Shown: piece by piece, positions 33,623 through 42,967 of the stretch
Numbering within the stretch: position 1 is the first letter of the stretch
Layout: every line of letters starts with the position of its first letter
From: Phragmitibacter sp965284365
Lineage (GTDB): Bacteria; Verrucomicrobiota; Verrucomicrobiia; Verrucomicrobiales; Verrucomicrobiaceae
Assembly: GCA_965284365.1 (NCBI GenBank)
Contig: OZ260079.1
Span: 1,612,001 to 1,676,000 of the forward strand
DNA: 64,000 nt
Direction of reading: 5' to 3'
The notes under the pieces: generated by a model
The model's database searches: none
Seen by the model: only the letters and a program-made list of their open reading frames with translations
Told to the model about the DNA's origin: nothing
Made by a program: the position numbers and the translations under genes

Positions 33623-35353
33623 CTATCGGCCAATCAGCAGGAACTCATTCCGCACCCGGTCGCGCTCACGCTCGATCTGCTCATCCGTCGCGCCGAGTTC
33701 CTCCATGAGGAAGGCGGTCATCGACAAGGCAATCTCCCCTTCCCCGGAGAATACGGCATTCGCCCCCTGACTCCGGTGGCTTTCCGTATCCCTTAGATAG
33801 GTCGTCCGGCTGATGATGCGGATCTTGGGGTTAATCTCCCGGGCTGCTTGAATAATATCTGCCGCCGGGAGATTGGACGCGGCAATGATCAGGCCTTTCG
33901 CATCCTCCAACCCGGCATGATGCAGCACTTCGCGGCTGGTCGCATCCCCATAGATCGCCGGGATGTTTTCCGCGTGCAGCTTCTGCACCGTGTCGATATT
34001 CATCTCGATAATGACTGCCTGGATACTGTTGCCCATGAGGATGCGGGACAGCGTCTGTCCCACGGGTCCGTAGCCCACCACCACCACACGGTACGCGGCG
34101 TCGTCTAGCTGGGGAGCTTCATCCAGCTGTGTCGGTGGAGGCGGCTTCACCCAACCCATCTTCCGCAACCATCCCACAAAGGGTTCGATGCCACGATAGA
34201 GCAGTGGATTGAGGGTAATGGAAATGACTGCGGCTACGACCAAGGCATTGTTGGCTTCAGCCGGGAAGATCTTCAGGTTGATCGCCAGGACAGAGAGAAT
34301 GAATGAAAATTCCCCAATCTGGGCAAGCGCCACGGCGATTCTCAACGCAGAGACGAGAGGCTTCTTGAAGAGCATCATCACGACGATGGCCGCCAGCGGC
34401 TTCCCGATGATGACGATGGCCAACGTAGCCAGCATCATCGGCCATCCTTCGGCCACGGCGTTCGGGTCAAAAAGCATGCCCACGGAAACGAAGAACAAGA
34501 CCGCGAAGGCATCCCGCATCGGCAACGCGTCGGAGGCGGCGCGGGCGCTGAATTCCGATTGACCTACGACCATGCCAGCGAGAAAGGCGCCCAGCGCCAT
34601 GGAGGCTCCGAAAAACTTCGCGGAAGCCACGGCGATGCCCAAGGCTAGTACCAGCACGGCTAAGGTGAAGAGGTCCCGCGAGCCCGTGCGCGCCACGTAG
34701 CCAAGGAACCAGGGGATGATTTTTTGCCCCGCCACGAGCGAGAAAACTACGAGCACCACCAGCTTAAGGGTGGCCAGTCCGAGGGTGGCCCAAACATTCG
34801 CGCCGCCTCCAGCAGCTCCCGCTTCATGCGCGACTCCAAAGATGGCTGGCAGCAACACCAGCACCAGAATGGTGAACAGATCCTCAACGATCAGCCAGCC
34901 GATGGCGATGTGCCCCACGCGTGTGTGAAGGGCCCGGTTGTCTGCCAGTACGCGTGTTAGCACCACGGTGCTCGCCACCGAAATGGCCATGCCGAAAATG
35001 ATGCCGGAGGTCCATGACCATCCGAAAAACGTCATCACAACAGCACCCAGCGCTGTGGCGACCGCGATCTGCACGATGGCTCCCGGCACTGCGATGGCTT
35101 TGACAGCCATCAGGTCTTTTAGATGGAAATGCAGGCCGACCCCGAACATCAGCAGGATGACGCCTAATTCTGCGAACTGATTCGCGATGCCGTGATCCGC
35201 GACGTACCCCGGTGTGAAGGGGCCCACCAATATCCCTGCGAGGAGATACCCCACGATGGGTGACAGATTCAGTTTTTGGGTAATGAACCCCAAGGCGAGT
35301 GCGGCTGTGAGGCCGCCGGTCAACGTCAGAATCAGGTCGAGGTCGTGAGGCAT
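33623..35353 (-). CDS. KefB-like monovalent cation:proton antiporter (CPA2) with TrkA-N
   Basis: 576 residues from the ATG at 35353, where the first membrane helix begins (PHDLDLILTLTGGLTAALALG); the open frame upstream has no membrane-protein character. About 12 helices form a Na+/H+ exchanger domain (PIVGYLLAGILVGPFTPG, ELGVILLMFGVGLHFHLKDL, FGMAISVASTVVLTRVL). The C-terminal cytoplasmic part has a TrkA-N Rossmann domain (VVVGYGPVGQTLSRIL, residues about 450-565) that would sense nucleotide. The likely role is K+ efflux in exchange for H+. There is no KefF/KefG-like partner. It stands alone, divergent from the TSUP gene. Confidence 0.92.
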   Translation of the reverse strand: MPHDLDLILTLTGGLTAALALGFITQKLNLSPIVGYLLAGILVGPFTPGYVADHGIANQFAELGVILLMFGVGLHFHLKDLMAVKAIAVPGAIVQIAVATALGAVVMTFFGWSWTSGIIFGMAISVASTVVLTRVLADNRALHTRVGHIAIGWLIVEDLFTILVLVLLPAIFGVAHEAGAAGGGANVWATLGLATLKLVVLVVFSLVAGQKIIPWFLGYVARTGSRDLFTLAVLVLALGIAVASAKFFGASMALGAFLAGMVVGQSEFSARAASDALPMRDAFAVLFFVSVGMLFDPNAVAEGWPMMLATLAIVIIGKPLAAIVVMMLFKKPLVSALRIAVALAQIGEFSFILSVLAINLKIFPAEANNALVVAAVISITLNPLLYRGIEPFVGWLRKMGWVKPPPPTQLDEAPQLDDAAYRVVVVGYGPVGQTLSRILMGNSIQAVIIEMNIDTVQKLHAENIPAIYGDATSREVLHHAGLEDAKGLIIAASNLPAADIIQAAREINPKIRIISRTTYLRDTESHRSQGANAVFSGEGEIALSMTAFLMEELGATDEQIERERDRVRNEFLLIGR

Positions 35354-35604
35354 GATATCACTGCTGGATGGAGGTGAAGAATGACAGGAAGCGGCGCAGT
35401 GGAACCATCGTCTCCACCAAGCGTCCGCAGGACAGGTAAGGGTTACCTTGGAACCCGATTTGGCCCCATGCAAATAAGGATCTTTTCTTTGAGCTCCGTA
35501 TCACAAATTTCAATGGTTTGATAGGTTAAAATTTGGGTGTCTTCGGGTCGGGTTTTTGCTTCCTTGCAGTTACCCACCATCTCGGGAAGATAGAGATACA
35601 CCGC

Positions 35605-36378
35605 ATGGCGTTCCTGGACTGGCTCCACCACCACACCCTCATCCATTCGCAGAATGCCCTGTTGCTGGCTGCGGTCGGGGCGTGGTTTATTGGTATGGCG
35701 AAGGCCGGTCTCTCCGGGGCTGGCATGGTGAGCGTGCTGCTGTTCGCGGAAGCTTTTGGGGCAAAAGACTCCACGGGTGTCGTGCTTCCTCTCCTGATCG
35801 CGGCGGACTTCATGGGTTTCTGGCTGTTGAGAGGTGGAGGTTCCTGGAAACAGATCTGGTCTCTCGTCCCGCCGGCTTTGATTGGCGTAGTGCTAGGCTG
35901 GTGGCTGTTGGATAAGCTGGACAATCAAGTCGCCCGCTGGGTCATTGGCTGGCTCATCCTGGTCCTGCTCGCATTAAAGCTGCTCATCGACTGGCAACGG
36001 CAGAAGCTGGCGCAACTTCACGAGCACCGTGTCTTCATCTGGGGCATCGGCAGTGCGGCAGGACTTACGACGATGCTCGCCAATGCCGCCGGGCCGGTCA
36101 TGACCGTGTATCTGCTGGCCCACCGCTTCGCGAAAAGTGACTACCTGGGTGTTTTTGCGCGCTTCTTCCTCTTCATCAATCTCGTCAAGGTGCCCTTCAG
36201 CTACGATATCGGCCTCATCAATGGTCCTTCGCTCCTGACCAATCTTGTGCTTATGCCCGCCGTCATTATCGGCATCTTTCTCGGCTGGCGAATCGTCAAA
36301 GTCCTTCCTCAGAAAGTCTTCGAAGCCGTCGTATTCTACTTCGCCCTGGCCGCAGCGCTCCGTTTGATCTTCTTTTAG
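35605..36378 (+). CDS. TSUP family transporter (TauE/SafE-like)
   Basis: 257 residues, about 8 membrane helices. FIGMAKAGLSGAGMVSVLLF near the N-terminus and MLANAAGPVMTVYLLAHRF at the centre are the two repeats of the TSUP fold. Family members carry sulfite, sulfoacetate or other organic anions; the substrate here is unknown. The ATG at 35605 is chosen; an upstream in-frame start at 35533 would add a stretch without membrane character. The 251-base spacer upstream holds the divergent promoters. The next gene starts 55 bases after the stop, so co-transcription is possible. Confidence 0.87.
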   Translation: MAFLDWLHHHTLIHSQNALLLAAVGAWFIGMAKAGLSGAGMVSVLLFAEAFGAKDSTGVVLPLLIAADFMGFWLLRGGGSWKQIWSLVPPALIGVVLGWWLLDKLDNQVARWVIGWLILVLLALKLLIDWQRQKLAQLHEHRVFIWGIGSAAGLTTMLANAAGPVMTVYLLAHRFAKSDYLGVFARFFLFINLVKVPFSYDIGLINGPSLLTNLVLMPAVIIGIFLGWRIVKVLPQKVFEAVVFYFALAAALRLIFF

Positions 36379-36433
36379 TCAAACACGCTGAGCGGGCTGG
36401 ACTCATTTTCAAAACCCGCTTAACTCTCTGTCC

Positions 36434-39007
36434 ATGGTGCAGGTTCTCCCGGCCGTGACACGCAGCCTGCTCCTGGCTGCGGCGCTGGCCATCCCCTTCA
36501 CTCCCGCTTTTCTTCAGGGCCAGGAATATTCGGATCCGTTCGATCAACGGAACCTCCCTGTCGTCCACATGCTGATGGACCGGGGGGACTATGACAACGC
36601 CGCCAAGGCTTGTGAAATGGCGATCCGTCGCGGCCAGACTTTTGAGGAGTGGCATCTTCTGCGTATTGAGGCACTGCAGACGATGGGTCGTGCCGATGAG
36701 GCTTTTAAGGCTGCCAAAGCAGCTTTGGATGGCTCGCCGGAGAATCTGGCCTTGCTCATGGCCCAGCACCGCCTTGCTTCGACCTATGGCAAAAAGGATT
36801 TGGCCGACCAGACCATCCAACAAGTCAATGCGGCTGCGCGCAAGATCACCCCGGCACAACGCAAAGCCAAGGACATGATCCTGCTGGGTCAGGCTGCTCT
36901 CGCGGCCGGAGCCGATCCTCAGAAGATCCTCCAGCAGTATCTCGAACCCGCGAAAAAGAAGCCCGAAGCAGCAGCCGCAGCCTGCCAGGCCATTGGCGAA
37001 CTGGCGTTGCAGAAGGAAGACTATGAGCGAGCCGCCAATGAGTTCCGCGAAGGCCTCAAGCATGATGCCACCAACGCCGCACTACGCCTCGGCCTGGCCC
37101 GTGCGCTTGAACCCAGCGAAAGCGCCAAATGCCTTGAGCAACTGGGCCTCATTCTAGAGGAGAACCCTCGCTTCCCGGCTGCGCTGATCCTTCAGGCGGA
37201 GATTCTGATTGGCTCAGAGAAACACACGGATGCCGACCGCTTGCTGCGTCAGGCCATTTCGGTCAACCGCCAGCACCCGGAGGCTTGGGCGCTGCTTTCC
37301 GTGATCGCCACGCTTGAACGCAACAACTTGCCGGAGGCGGAGAAGTATCGGACCGAGGCTCTCAAAGGCTGGCCTTCCAATCCTGAGGTCGATCACCTTA
37401 TTGGCCGCTGCATCTCCCGGGCTTATCGCTTCCGGGAAGGGGCCGCTCATCAGCGCGCCTCACTCGCCATGCAACCCGACTTCGCTCCGGCTCGCGTGCA
37501 GCTTTGCAATGACCTGCTGCGGCTGGGCGAAGAAGACGAAGCGTGGAAGCTCGCCAACGAAATTCGCACATCAGATGGCTACAACGCTGCCGCCCATAAC
37601 ATCGGCATCCTGGAAGATGAGATGCGAGGCTTCGTGACAATCCAGGACAAGGATTCCATTCTCCGCCTCCCAAAGCGTGATCAGCTCATCTATGCAGACC
37701 GGGCATTGGAGATTTTGCGCGAGGCCAAGGAGAAGCTCGGCACGAAGTATAACCTGACGTTTACCAAGCCGGTGCTGGTGGAGTTCTTCCCGACCCAACA
37801 AGACTTTGCGATCAGAACCTTTGGCAATCTTGGGGGCCAGGGCATTCTCGGTGCCTGCTTCGGCACGGTCGTAACGATGAACAGCCCGGGCAGCATCTCT
37901 GCGCGCCGCAGCAACTGGGAGAGCACGCTATGGCATGAGTTCTGTCATGTGGTGACTCTCACCGTCACGCATAACCGCATGCCACGCTGGCTCAGTGAAG
38001 GCATCTCCGTCTATGAGGAGGGCCTTCGAAATCCGGCCTGCGGCATGGACATGACGCTCACCTGGCGGCGCTTCATTCTGGATGATAAAGCGCTTACACC
38101 CGCCCGGACTCTCAGTTCCGCTTTCCGCGAGCCGAAGACGGGCGAGCACCTCATGTTCGCTTATTTCCAGGCAGGACAGACCGTGGATTTCATCATCGAG
38201 AAATACGGGTTGGAGAAATTTCAGGCGATGCTCGCTTCTCTGGCGAACGGCAAACAAATCAACCACGCTCTCGGTGAATGTGTGGGCTCGCTCGATAACT
38301 TCGAGCGCGAGTTCGCGGAGCGCATGAAGCAGAAGGCGATCACGCTGGTGCAGCAGGGTGACCTCAGCGAACCGCCGGCGGATAAACTGAAGCGCGACGA
38401 CCCAGCAGATGTCGCCCGTTATGTGAAGGAGCGTCCTTTCAATTACGAGGGCTTACGGCTGCATGCGCAGAATCTGATTAGAGGTGGGCAGTGGCAGCCC
38501 GCTCTCGAAGTGGCCCGCCGCATGATTAGTCTTTTCCCACGCGACGTGGAAGGCGCCTGCGGTTATGAACTCGCCGCGGCGGCTTCGCGAGGCGCGAAAC
38601 AGTTCACCGAGGAGGCAAATTTTCTACGCGAACTCTCCATGCGCAGCGGGGACAATACGTCGGCCTACACCCGCCTGATCGAACTGGATTCGGCGTCGAA
38701 TAACTGGCCGGCTGTCGAACAGGACTCGCGTTGGCTCATGGCGGTGAACCCTTTTCTCAAAGCGCCCCACGAAGCTCTCGTCCGCGCTTACACAGCCCTG
38801 AACCGTCCTGATGATGCCATCAAGCATCTCAGGCATCTACAGACCTTGGGACCTGATAACCCTGTTGAGGTGAATTTCCGTCTGGCACAGCTATTGCGTG
38901 ATAAAGACCCGGCGGCATCACGTCGTTATCTCATCGACGCTTTGTCCGATGCCCCGCGGCACCGGGAAGCACTCACTCTTCTCGAATCTCTTCATCGTAC
39001 ACCATGA
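36434..39007 (+). CDS. secreted TPR protein with gluzincin-type peptidase domain
   Basis: 857 residues. Signal peptide (about 1-32, VTRSLLLAAALAIPFTPAFLQG). TPR repeats run from 40 to 390. A metalloprotease-like domain follows, with LWHEFCHVVTL (His501, Glu502, His505) and Glu522 in PRWLSEGISVYEE, so the zinc site HExxH-x16-E is complete (peptidase MA-like). TPR repeats resume after about 640 to the end. It starts the DUF4159-MoxR-DUF58 row; its stop overlaps the next start by 4 bases (ATGA). It could be an envelope or periplasmic protease with substrate-binding TPR arms; the substrate is unknown. Confidence 0.88.
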   Translation: MVQVLPAVTRSLLLAAALAIPFTPAFLQGQEYSDPFDQRNLPVVHMLMDRGDYDNAAKACEMAIRRGQTFEEWHLLRIEALQTMGRADEAFKAAKAALDGSPENLALLMAQHRLASTYGKKDLADQTIQQVNAAARKITPAQRKAKDMILLGQAALAAGADPQKILQQYLEPAKKKPEAAAAACQAIGELALQKEDYERAANEFREGLKHDATNAALRLGLARALEPSESAKCLEQLGLILEENPRFPAALILQAEILIGSEKHTDADRLLRQAISVNRQHPEAWALLSVIATLERNNLPEAEKYRTEALKGWPSNPEVDHLIGRCISRAYRFREGAAHQRASLAMQPDFAPARVQLCNDLLRLGEEDEAWKLANEIRTSDGYNAAAHNIGILEDEMRGFVTIQDKDSILRLPKRDQLIYADRALEILREAKEKLGTKYNLTFTKPVLVEFFPTQQDFAIRTFGNLGGQGILGACFGTVVTMNSPGSISARRSNWESTLWHEFCHVVTLTVTHNRMPRWLSEGISVYEEGLRNPACGMDMTLTWRRFILDDKALTPARTLSSAFREPKTGEHLMFAYFQAGQTVDFIIEKYGLEKFQAMLASLANGKQINHALGECVGSLDNFEREFAERMKQKAITLVQQGDLSEPPADKLKRDDPADVARYVKERPFNYEGLRLHAQNLIRGGQWQPALEVARRMISLFPRDVEGACGYELAAAASRGAKQFTEEANFLRELSMRSGDNTSAYTRLIELDSASNNWPAVEQDSRWLMAVNPFLKAPHEALVRAYTALNRPDDAIKHLRHLQTLGPDNPVEVNFRLAQLLRDKDPAASRRYLIDALSDAPRHREALTLLESLHRTP

Positions 39008-39948
39008 GGGCACGGAAACTGGATCGCTTCCCACGAAAGCCTGCCCTCATCCTCCTCGCTTTCTTATGCCTGGGCGCGGGTTCATCCTTTTACCTGGCCG
39101 TAGCGCAGGAGAAAGACAGGGAAGCTAAAGGGAGCGGTATGTCCGCCGTTGAACCGTCTCCCAAAAGCTTCGGTATCACCGATGGATCGGTGCCGCTGGA
39201 TCCACGTGATTTTGACAATGGGGCATTGTCAGATTTTCCAACCTGGCCTGTCAGCAAAGATCTGCCGAACGACGTCTTCACCTTCGCCCGCCTTCGCTAC
39301 AACTCGTCTCACGGACGCTGGCGCTGGGGCAAATGGATGACCGATTATCCGGACAGTGACTTGAACTTCTCGTATCGCCTCCAGCAGCTCACCTCACTAC
39401 AGGTGAATCCGAAAGGCGCGATCGTCGACATCGAGGCGGAACAACTCCGCCACTATCCGTTTGTCTACATGATCGAGCCAGGCGGCATCATGATCTCCAA
39501 TGAAGAAGCACGCGTCCTCCGCGAATACCTACTCAATGGCGGGTTTATCATGGTGGATGACTTCTGGGGTTCGGATGAGTGGGACGTGTTTTACCAGGCT
39601 TTTAAACAAATTTTTCCTGACCGTGAACCCAAGGAACTGGATCTAAGCCACGAAATCTTCCACGCGGTTTTCGATCTCAAAATCAAACCGCAGATTCCCA
39701 GTGTGGGTGCTGCCATGGCCGGTCGCAGTCGCGGTATCACTTATGAGCGAGGACAGGATACCCAGCAGGTCCACTACAAAGGCGTCTTCGACGACAAGGG
39801 CCGCATGATGATGATCATCTGCCACAATACCGACTTGGGCGATGGCTGGGAGGAGGAAGGGACCGATCCCTGGTACTTCCGGGAGTTCTCCGAAAAGTAC
39901 GCCTACCCTCTCGGCATCAACATCCTCTTCTACGCTCTCACCCACTAA
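39004..39948 (+). CDS. DUF4159 secreted protein
   Basis: 314 residues with an N-terminal hydrophobic signal or anchor (ALILLAFLCLGAGSSFYLAV). The DUF4159 domain begins near residue 90 (TFARLRYNSSHGRWRWGKWMTDYPDSDLN) and continues with YPFVYMIEPGGIMISNEEARVLREYL, then GGFIMVDDFWG and DLSHEIFHAVFD. It ends with the expected YPLGINILFYALTH. In PVC bacteria DUF4159 is almost always beside MoxR and DUF58 genes, as here; the domain has a glutamine-amidotransferase-like fold. Start and stop are tightly coupled with the TPR-peptidase gene (4-base overlap). Confidence 0.9.
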   Translation: MRARKLDRFPRKPALILLAFLCLGAGSSFYLAVAQEKDREAKGSGMSAVEPSPKSFGITDGSVPLDPRDFDNGALSDFPTWPVSKDLPNDVFTFARLRYNSSHGRWRWGKWMTDYPDSDLNFSYRLQQLTSLQVNPKGAIVDIEAEQLRHYPFVYMIEPGGIMISNEEARVLREYLLNGGFIMVDDFWGSDEWDVFYQAFKQIFPDREPKELDLSHEIFHAVFDLKIKPQIPSVGAAMAGRSRGITYERGQDTQQVHYKGVFDDKGRMMMIICHNTDLGDGWEEEGTDPWYFREFSEKYAYPLGINILFYALTH

Positions 39949-40009
39949 CGTCACTTCATCAGATCTACCCGGGCCACCCGTGAAACTCTTCTTCCAGCAA
40001 AAGGCGCCT

Positions 40010-41029
40010 ATGACCCCCGTTCCCGAACTCAGCCCTCCCGACCTCGAACGTCAAACCGTTGAACTTCTCCATCAGGCCCATAGCCGCATCCGCTCGGAAA
40101 TGGCCAAGGTCATCGTGGGTCAGGATAAGGTCATCGAGGAACTCCTGGTCGCCCTCCTCTCAGGTGGCCATGCGCTGATCACCGGTGCCCCTGGACTCGC
40201 GAAGACGCTTCTCGTGAAGACGCTGGCGCGCGTCTTCAGCCTCAGCTTCCAGCGGATCCAGTTCACGCCTGACCTTATGCCCTCGGACATCACGGGCACG
40301 GAGGTCCTGGAGGACACGCCGGAGGGCGGCAGGGCGCTTGTCTTCCACAAGGGGCCCATCTTTGCCAACATGATCCTGGCGGACGAAATCAACCGCACGC
40401 CCCCGAAGACTCAGGCCGCTCTGCTCGAAGCCATGCAGGAGCATCAAGTCACCGCCGCGGGCGAGAGCTTCCTTTTGGAAGAACCTTTCTTCGTGCTGGC
40501 AACCCAGAATCCGATCGAGATGGAAGGGACTTATCCTTTGCCGGAGGCGCAGCTCGACCGGTTCATGCTGAACATCGTGATGGATTACCTGCCGGAGGAC
40601 GATGAAGTGGCCGTGGTCACCCGCACGACTGGCGGCGTTTCCGAACCCGTGCATGCGCTTTTCAGCGGGGACGATCTTTCCCGCTGCCATGAGGTGGTCC
40701 GCCAGGTTCCCGTGGCTGAGGACGTGGCCCGCTACGCCGTTCGCATTGCGGCCGCTTCCCGACCTTCGCGCACGACAGCTCCGGGCTTTGTGAATGACTG
40801 GGTGAACTGGGGGGCTGGCACTCGAGCCAGCCAATTCCTGGTATTGGGAGGCAAAACCCGCGCTCTGCTGGAAGGCCGCGCCTGCGTCTCGTTCGATGAC
40901 ATCCGTGCTTTGGCGAAGCCAGTGCTGCGTCACCGCATTCTGCTGAACTACCGCGCCGAAGCGGAAGGCATCACCGTGGATCACGTGATTGATCGCCTCC
41001 TGGCGGAAATTCCGACTCTGAAGGCCTGA
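40010..41029 (+). CDS. MoxR-family AAA+ ATPase
   Basis: 339 residues. Walker A GAPGLAKT (residues 59-66), Walker B ILADEINRT (Asp125, Glu126), sensor 1 region ATQNPIEMEGTYPLPEAQLDRF, and a C-terminal lid with PVLRHRILLNYRAEAEG. MoxR ATPases act as chaperones, usually with DUF58 and VWA-domain partners, to mature or activate membrane or periplasmic enzymes. The ATG at 40010 was chosen; a GTG at 39980 is an alternative. It follows DUF4159 by 61 bases and precedes DUF58 by 16 bases. Confidence 0.93.
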   Translation: MTPVPELSPPDLERQTVELLHQAHSRIRSEMAKVIVGQDKVIEELLVALLSGGHALITGAPGLAKTLLVKTLARVFSLSFQRIQFTPDLMPSDITGTEVLEDTPEGGRALVFHKGPIFANMILADEINRTPPKTQAALLEAMQEHQVTAAGESFLLEEPFFVLATQNPIEMEGTYPLPEAQLDRFMLNIVMDYLPEDDEVAVVTRTTGGVSEPVHALFSGDDLSRCHEVVRQVPVAEDVARYAVRIAAASRPSRTTAPGFVNDWVNWGAGTRASQFLVLGGKTRALLEGRACVSFDDIRALAKPVLRHRILLNYRAEAEGITVDHVIDRLLAEIPTLKA

Positions 41030-41045
41030 TCCATTTAGCCCCCGC

Positions 41046-42080
41046 ATGCCGCCACCCGCTCCCACGGCTCCAGCCTCCTCCCCTGCCCCACTTGGGCCAG
41101 GAGCCGGCGCCTCGTCTTTTCTGGATCCGGCTGCGCTCCTGCGCATTCACTCTTTGGAGCTGCGCGCCCGTCTCATCATGGAGGGGCTGAACCGTGGCCT
41201 GCACCGCAGCCCGCATCATGGCTTCTCATCCGAGTTCAGCGAATACCGCGCTTACGTGCGAGGTGATGATCCCCGCTTTATCGACTGGAAAGCCGCCGCG
41301 CGCAGTGACCGCTGGTATGTGAAGAAATTTGAAGAAGAGACGAGCCTCCGCTGCCATCTCCTCTTCGATGCCAGCGCCTCCATGCAGTTCACTTCCGGTG
41401 CGCACCGGAAAGTGACCTACGCGGCGACGCTTGCCGCCACCTTGGGACTCTTTCTCATGGACCAAGGTGACGCCGTCGGTGTCACCCTGTTCGATGACAC
41501 CATCCGTGATCACCTGCCCGCACGCCGCCGGTCAGGTCAGCTTCACAATCTCCTTACGCTTCTCCAGAGGGCGGAAATCCCCCCTCCGGCTTCGGGTCCC
41601 CCAAAAATGGCGCGCTCCACCACAGTGGAACCCGCCCCGCCTCAGCCTTTCGCACTCCGTCAGACGGCGCTCTTTCCCCTCCTGCGACGCCGAGCACTGC
41701 TTATCATCCTGTCAGATTTTTTAACGCCGCTGGACGGGCTAGAGGCGCAGTTCTCCCTTCTCGCTGCGATGGGCCATGAGATCCTCCTTCTGCAAACACT
41801 TGATCCTGCGGAGCGGGATTTTCCGTTCGAGCAGTCCGGCGTTTATGTGGATCCTGAGTCCGGCCGTCAGCTTCTCATCAATCCCTCGACTGCCCGGCAG
41901 AATTACCTCGCCAAGTTTCAGGCCCACCAGTCCGCGCTTTCCGCCCTCTGTGGCCGAGCCGGGGTCACTCACCGCGTTGCCTATACGGACGCGCCTATCG
42001 AGGGTTTCCTCTTTGAGTTTCTGAAAACGAGGCCCTCCGGACGAGCGCAACAAAGGCGGCTCCCAACAAGTTCTCGCTGA
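41046..42080 (+). CDS. DUF58 protein, MoxR partner
   Basis: 344 residues. The hallmark segment SEFSEYRAYVRGDDPRFIDWKAAARSD near residue 60 identifies DUF58. It is followed by a VWA-like part with FDASASMQF (a MIDAS-type DxSxS start) and LFPLLRRRALLIILSDF. The N-terminus is Pro/Ala-rich low complexity. It has no clear membrane helix, so it is a soluble form. It would work with the MoxR ATPase directly upstream. Bat-type VWA membrane genes that often continue this row are absent; the next gene is a sigma factor 118 bases on. Confidence 0.92.
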   Translation: MPPPAPTAPASSPAPLGPGAGASSFLDPAALLRIHSLELRARLIMEGLNRGLHRSPHHGFSSEFSEYRAYVRGDDPRFIDWKAAARSDRWYVKKFEEETSLRCHLLFDASASMQFTSGAHRKVTYAATLAATLGLFLMDQGDAVGVTLFDDTIRDHLPARRRSGQLHNLLTLLQRAEIPPPASGPPKMARSTTVEPAPPQPFALRQTALFPLLRRRALLIILSDFLTPLDGLEAQFSLLAAMGHEILLLQTLDPAERDFPFEQSGVYVDPESGRQLLINPSTARQNYLAKFQAHQSALSALCGRAGVTHRVAYTDAPIEGFLFEFLKTRPSGRAQQRRLPTSSR

Positions 42081-42132
42081 ACATTTGCGCAGTGATCATG
42101 TCTTATATTGCGTCCTGGATAGCGCGTTTTGT

Positions 42133-42172
42133 TAGACAAAATCAAGACATGTTGAAATAATCCTAGACAAAA
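42133..42172 (+). repeat. 9-bp direct repeat upstream of the sigma factor gene
   Basis: TAGACAAAA occurs at 42133-42141 and again at 42164-42172, a spacing of 31 bases (about three helix turns). It could be a regulator-binding pair in the sigma factor promoter region; this is inference. Confidence 0.4.
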
Positions 42173-42198
42173 GCTAAACCCCCCGTATTCTGTTACTT

Positions 42199-42828
42199 GT
42201 GAAAGCTGTTCTTCAACCTTCAAGGCGTGTTCACAAAACCCGAGTCAGAGCCGCCGTTCTACCCGGAGACGAAACAGAGGCCGATATGGCCATGTTGCAA
42301 GCCATTGGACAACGCGATGTGACCGCGTTTCAGAATTTCTATAAGAAGTTCGGCGGACTCCTTTATTCCACCATCCACCGCGTACTGAACGACCATCAGG
42401 ACACTGAGGACATCATGCAGGAGGTGCTCATGCAGGTGTGGCAGAAAGCCCACCTTTACGAACCCGCCAAGGGCAAGCCCCTGACGTGGGTCACGACGAT
42501 GGCTCGCAACCGCGCGATTGACCGCATTCGCGCCAAGCAACGCCGCGCTCGCCTGAACGACGATTTCGAATCCGAAAGCCGCACTATTCAGCCCGAGTTC
42601 GAAGACGATACCACGGATGTCTTGATCTCCAAAGAGAGCGATCAGGTTGTGCAGAACGCCGTCATGGAATTGACTCCAGAACAGCGCGAAGCCATCCAGC
42701 TTGCCTACTTCAAAGGTCTGAGCCAGAGCGAGATTGCCACGCAGCTTCAGGAGCCTCTCGGTACCGTGAAGGCTCGCATTCGCCGCGGTGTGCAACGGCT
42801 TGAGCAGGTGGTGAGACACCGGATCTAA
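42199..42828 (+). CDS. ECF-type RNA polymerase sigma factor
   Basis: 209 residues from a GTG; an ATG about 30 residues in (AMLQAIGQRDVTAFQ) is also possible. Region 2 is clear (HRVLNDHQDTEDIMQEVLMQVWQKA, then PLTWVTTMARNRAIDRIRAKQRR), an acidic linker follows, and region 4 has LTPEQREAIQLAYFKGLSQSEIA..LQEPLGTVKARIRRGVQRL. It directs RNA polymerase to a special promoter set; the targets are unknown. No anti-sigma gene follows, which is unusual for this class. A strong terminator at 42859 isolates the gene. Direct repeats lie upstream. Confidence 0.93.
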   Translation: MKAVLQPSRRVHKTRVRAAVLPGDETEADMAMLQAIGQRDVTAFQNFYKKFGGLLYSTIHRVLNDHQDTEDIMQEVLMQVWQKAHLYEPAKGKPLTWVTTMARNRAIDRIRAKQRRARLNDDFESESRTIQPEFEDDTTDVLISKESDQVVQNAVMELTPEQREAIQLAYFKGLSQSEIATQLQEPLGTVKARIRRGVQRLEQVVRHRI

Positions 42829-42858
42829 AGGTCCCAGGGAAATACTTTAAATACATGG

Positions 42859-42889
42859 GCGCTTTCGCGAATGCGGAAGCGCTTTTTTT
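42859..42889 (+). terminator. strong rho-independent terminator after the sigma factor
   Basis: A 10-bp stem GCGCTTTCGC / GCGGAAGCGC (one G-T pair) with loop GAAT and seven T lies 31 bases after the stop. Confidence 0.9.
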
Positions 42890-42967
42890 CGTCTATGCTA
42901 CGGGTTAGACTGACTTTTCTTATTCAGGTGGTTCCCCCGAACCTGACTGTCATTTGCCCGTATTGCC

